Program-made: the position numbers and the translations under genes
The notes under the pieces: model-generated
The model's input: the letters and a program-made list of their open reading frames with translations, nothing else
Database searches by the model: none
What the model was told of the DNA's origin: nothing
Part shown: positions 61,460-64,000 of the stretch, piece after piece
How the letters are laid out: each line of letters starts with the position of its first letter
Numbering within the stretch: the first letter of the stretch is position 1
Assembly (NCBI GenBank): GCA_964498095.1
Contig: CAZCFY010000004.1
Coordinates: 1-64,000 of the forward strand
Reading direction: 5' to 3'
DNA: 64,000 bases
Source: SG-bin7 sp964498095
GTDB taxonomy: Bacteria; Bdellovibrionota; Bdellovibrionia; Bdellovibrionales; SG-bin7

Positions 61460-62619
61460 GCCAGATACTCCTTGATGATTTCGGTTACGCGTTGGGCCGC
61501 ACCCTTTCTTCCCAAAGAAGTATCGAGCTCTTTTAGGTCCGCGATTACCTTTTGACGTATGTCTTCGCTATCAATAAACCGGCTTAGTTCCCGCGCCAAA
61601 ATTTCTACGGAGGCCTGTTCTTGAAATTTTTCTGGCACCACTTCCCGTCCTAAAATTAAATTAACCATGCCAAAAAACCGCGTTGAACGCACAAGCGTCT
61701 TAGCGATCAACGCGCTAATAAAATTCATTTTGTACATAATTACCATGGGTACGTGCATGAGTCCCGTCATTAGAGTCGCGGTACCCGACGCACACAAAAT
61801 TAAATCGCAAATTTGTAACATTTCAAAGGGAGCCATTTGAATAATGGTAATCGTCGGCGAATTCTCTGGCAGCATGGTGCGCAGTTTCTCCCGCTCAAGT
61901 CCCGGCGCCACCAGCAGCATAACCCGCAAATCGGGATATTTTTCCAGTAGCCTTCGCGCCACTTCGACTTGTGTCATCAGATGGTTTTTTAGTTCTGACT
62001 TGCGGCTACCCGGCATTAACCCCAAAACAAAATCGTCTTCATTGATTCCAAAGCGGCTGCGTCGCCGCTGGCGCATTTCGCCATCACGCAAGTCATCCGT
62101 AATTTCCTCAAGCAGCGGATGGCCAACAAAAGTGACGTCAACCCCATGATCTTTATAAAATGGCTCTTCAAACGGAAAAACAACGAGCATGCGGTTAATT
62201 ATCTTTTTAATGATTTTAATTCGCCCCTTACCCCAGGCCCAAACTTGGGGTGAGACGTAATAGACGATGGGAATATTTAGACCCTTCATCTTTTTAGCTA
62301 AGCGTAAATTGAATCCCGGATAATCAAGCAATAAAATAAGCCGCGGCCGGCGCTCCTGCGCCAGCGCTACTAATCGGTCAAAAACCGATTTAATTTTTGA
62401 GTAGTGAGCTATAACTTCTTTAAAACCGACCACCGCCAATTCTTCGGACCGGCCAATGATTTCAAACCCCAATTTTTCCATTTCAAAACTGCCGATACCA
62501 AAAGCGTGAACGTCAATTTTCTGTCTTTTCCACTCTTCAAGAAGCCTCTGGGCGTAAAGAACGCTCGAGGCCTCAGCGGCTACTATTAGAATTTGCGGCG
62601 AGGTTTCGGTCGATTTCAT
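61456..62619 (-). CDS. lpxB: LpxB: lipid A disaccharide synthase
   Basis: 387 aa, GT19. ILIVAAEASSVLYAQRLLEE (where many LpxB read AGExSGD, here AAEASSVL), VVGFKEVIAHYSKI near residue 65, LILLLDYPGFNLRLAKKMK near 95, YYVSPQVWAWGKGRIKIIKK near 122, FVGHPLLEE near 165 and LMPGSRKSEL near 200. Joins lipid X and UDP-diacyl sugar in lipid A synthesis. Its start lies 47 bases inside the oxidoreductase gene. Confidence 0.92.
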   Translation of the reverse strand: MKSTETSPQILIVAAEASSVLYAQRLLEEWKRQKIDVHAFGIGSFEMEKLGFEIIGRSEELAVVGFKEVIAHYSKIKSVFDRLVALAQERRPRLILLLDYPGFNLRLAKKMKGLNIPIVYYVSPQVWAWGKGRIKIIKKIINRMLVVFPFEEPFYKDHGVDVTFVGHPLLEEITDDLRDGEMRQRRRSRFGINEDDFVLGLMPGSRKSELKNHLMTQVEVARRLLEKYPDLRVMLLVAPGLEREKLRTMLPENSPTITIIQMAPFEMLQICDLILCASGTATLMTGLMHVPMVIMYKMNFISALIAKTLVRSTRFFGMVNLILGREVVPEKFQEQASVEILARELSRFIDSEDIRQKVIADLKELDTSLGRKGAAQRVTEIIKEYLA

Positions 62620-63541
62620 GGGTTATCTTTTCGGCCAATTCAAGAGCAACGAGTCCATCTTCTCCACTGACCTCACAAGGTCTGTTCTGGCGGACAGCCT
62701 CGACAAATGATTTAGTCTCTGCCAATAAGGCATCGCCCTTTTCTAAGTTCCACGAATCCCTTTTAATTGGCAAATTTTCGGGACTGGTTAATTCTCCAGT
62801 TTTTGTTAACAAAGTGATCTCTCCGCCACCAAAATCCATGGAAAGATACTGATTATTTTGAAAGACGCGAAACTTACGAACTGCAATTTGCGAAACACGG
62901 CTGGCGGTCACGTTAGCGACGACGCCGTTGTCAAATTCCAAACGCGCGTTAGCAATATCAATGGTTTTTGTGATAACTGGTGTTCCGACGGCGGCGATAT
63001 TTTTTACCGGCCGGCCGACTAAATTTAAAATAACGTCGAGATCATGGATCATTAAATCCAGAACGACGCTGACTTCTATGCCACGCGGCTTAAATGGCGC
63101 CAGCCGATGACATTCAATAAAAAGTGGCGACGTGAGTTTAGATTTTGCGGCGACGAATGCGGGATTAAACCGCTCGACATGTCCAACTTGCAGTCTAAGA
63201 TTTTTTTCTTTAGCAATTCGGCAAAGTTCTTTGGCCTGGGCCACGGTGGAAGTCATCGGCTTTTCGACATTTACGTGAACGCCGTTTTCCAAAAAAAACT
63301 TTGCGATTTCATAATGCATGGGCGTTATGGCGGCAATAGTTACAGCATCCACCTGCCCTTTAAGATTTCGATAATCACTCTCTGCTTTTACACTCAATTC
63401 CTTTGCCACTTCTGAGGCGCGTTCGGAACTCGCGTCACAAACCGCCACCAACTTTACGGTATCTAGCAGCTTGTATTTTTGCGCGTGGAATCTTCCTAAG
63501 TAGCCTACGCCTATTACCGCTGTCCGTAGAAGTTCCGCCAT
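62573..63541 (-). CDS. Gfo/Idh/MocA oxidoreductase, candidate GnnA
   Basis: 322 aa. N-terminal Rossmann fold AVIGVGYLGRFHAQKYKLLD, VAVCDASSERASEVAKE, and the catalytic EKP block NVEKPMTSTVAQAKELCR near residue 95, then the substrate domain (VVLDLMIHDLDVILNLVG near 160 with the conserved HD..D). Lying exactly between lpxA and lpxB it matches the position of gnnA in organisms such as Acidithiobacillus ferrooxidans, where GnnA oxidises UDP-GlcNAc at C3 for later amination by GnnB. No GnnB aminotransferase is seen here, so the GnnA call is contextual. Confidence 0.75.
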   Translation of the reverse strand: MAELLRTAVIGVGYLGRFHAQKYKLLDTVKLVAVCDASSERASEVAKELSVKAESDYRNLKGQVDAVTIAAITPMHYEIAKFFLENGVHVNVEKPMTSTVAQAKELCRIAKEKNLRLQVGHVERFNPAFVAAKSKLTSPLFIECHRLAPFKPRGIEVSVVLDLMIHDLDVILNLVGRPVKNIAAVGTPVITKTIDIANARLEFDNGVVANVTASRVSQIAVRKFRVFQNNQYLSMDFGGGEITLLTKTGELTSPENLPIKRDSWNLEKGDALLAETKSFVEAVRQNRPCEVSGEDGLVALELAEKITHEIDRNLAANSNSSR

Positions 63542-64000
63542 TATCTTGCTATTCCTTTTTCCGAGGCTTTTATAAAATCAATTAGATACTGAACATGTTC
63601 GTCGATTTCACATTCCGAGTTAATGGCGGCTAGAGCCTCATCAATAGTTCTTTCACCCATAATGGTTAAACGAATCGCTTTATGAATTTGGCTAATCGAT
63701 TTTTCGCTATAGCCGGCGCGCTCGAGCCCAATTTTGTTAGTGGCGCGCGAAACGGCCCAGCGGCCCTGCGCCATAGAAAATGGCAGAACGTCTTTATTGA
63801 GCGTGCTGTCGCCAGCAATATAGGCGAATTTTCCAATTTTAATAAACTGCACGAAACCGCACATGCCGCCAATGCGCACATTATCTTCGATAGTCACATG
63901 ACCCGCGAGCTGACAACTATTGGCGATAGCAATATTGCTGCCGATCCGGCAATCATGCGCGATATGCGAATAAGCCATGATTAAATTATTATTAGCAATA
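63541..64000 (-). CDS. lpxA: LpxA: UDP-N-acetylglucosamine acyltransferase, partial (C-terminal part)
   Basis: The frame continues past the right edge (IANNNLIMAYSHIAHDC in frame), so only the C-terminal 153 codons are present. The segment has the end of the left-handed beta-helix: HIAHDCRIGSNIAIANSC with the catalytic His, LAGHVTIEDNVRIGG and AYIAGDS. The LpxA-specific helical tail follows (RWAVSRATNKIGLERAGYSE; SQIHKAIRLTIMGER). Starts lipid A synthesis by acylating the sugar nucleotide. It shares one base with the downstream oxidoreductase. Confidence 0.92.
   Translation of the reverse strand, partial: IANNNLIMAYSHIAHDCRIGSNIAIANSCQLAGHVTIEDNVRIGGMCGFVQFIKIGKFAYIAGDSTLNKDVLPFSMAQGRWAVSRATNKIGLERAGYSEKSISQIHKAIRLTIMGERTIDEALAAINSECEIDEHVQYLIDFIKASEKGIAR

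Noticed and set aside
1..64000. CRISPR array or restriction-modification/defence island
   Set aside because: No spaced direct-repeat array, cas gene, restriction endonuclease or known defence module was seen; the only methyltransferase is solitary.

Overview
The window looks like a chromosomal segment of a Gram-negative member of the Bdellovibrionota (Bdellovibrio-like). The grounds are a lipid A/LPS gene run, a type IV pilus motor operon with PilS/PilR, a lexA-imuA-imuB-dnaE2 mutagenesis cassette and an unusually high share of signal-peptide and lipoprotein genes of no recognised family. This assignment is by gene content only. No prophage, CRISPR array, rRNA operon, integrase or transposase was seen.

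Layout. 1-5.8 kb: large secreted or membrane proteins of unknown role, including a protein resembling an M48 peptidase whose zinc motif is gone. 5.9-15.3 kb: a mixed island with RNase HI, a metallophosphoesterase, an orphan D12-class adenine methyltransferase, a left-handed beta-helix acyltransferase, a PAP2-type phosphatase and several small secreted proteins. 15.4-22.2 kb: lexA-imuA-imuB, then a hemolysin III/PAQR gene, then dnaE2. A dispersed repeat of about 45 bp occurs four times in 6.6-19.1 kb, each time at the stop codon of a gene and in that gene's orientation. 22.3-25.4 kb: a DUF255/YyaL thioredoxin-fold protein and a class V aminotransferase.

25.4-45.8 kb is the most unusual part. 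It is a nearly continuous minus-strand run in which almost every product has a clear signal peptide. In transcription order it encodes: a beta-propeller-like/AAA+ protein with a dead first ATPase domain; a von Willebrand A protein with a full metal site; a two-domain Clp/Hsp100-like AAA+ protein with both Walker motifs and a pore loop; a trypsin-like protease; two multi-TM proteins related to ATP/ADP (NTT/Tlc) translocases; two large secreted proteins of unknown family; a glucan-water-dikinase-like phosphotransferase; an FGE-sulfatase-fold protein; and six tandem small secreted paralogues, two of them broken. A subtilisin-like gene sits on the opposite strand. Three predicted exported ATP-using enzymes next to two nucleotide-translocase-like proteins suggest an ATP-driven system outside the cytoplasm. 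This is inference and is set out in the findings.

46-64 kb: tRNA-Arg(CCT), two related lipoproteins, then pilB-pilT-pilC-pilS-pilR, an AroE-like gene, ribF, two family 9 glycosyltransferases, a DUF3108 lipoprotein, and an overlapping lipid A run lpxA-(Gfo/Idh)-lpxB-lpxK-lpxL. The oxidoreductase between lpxA and lpxB is a candidate GnnA, which would point to a 2,3-diamino-sugar lipid A like that reported for Bdellovibrio.
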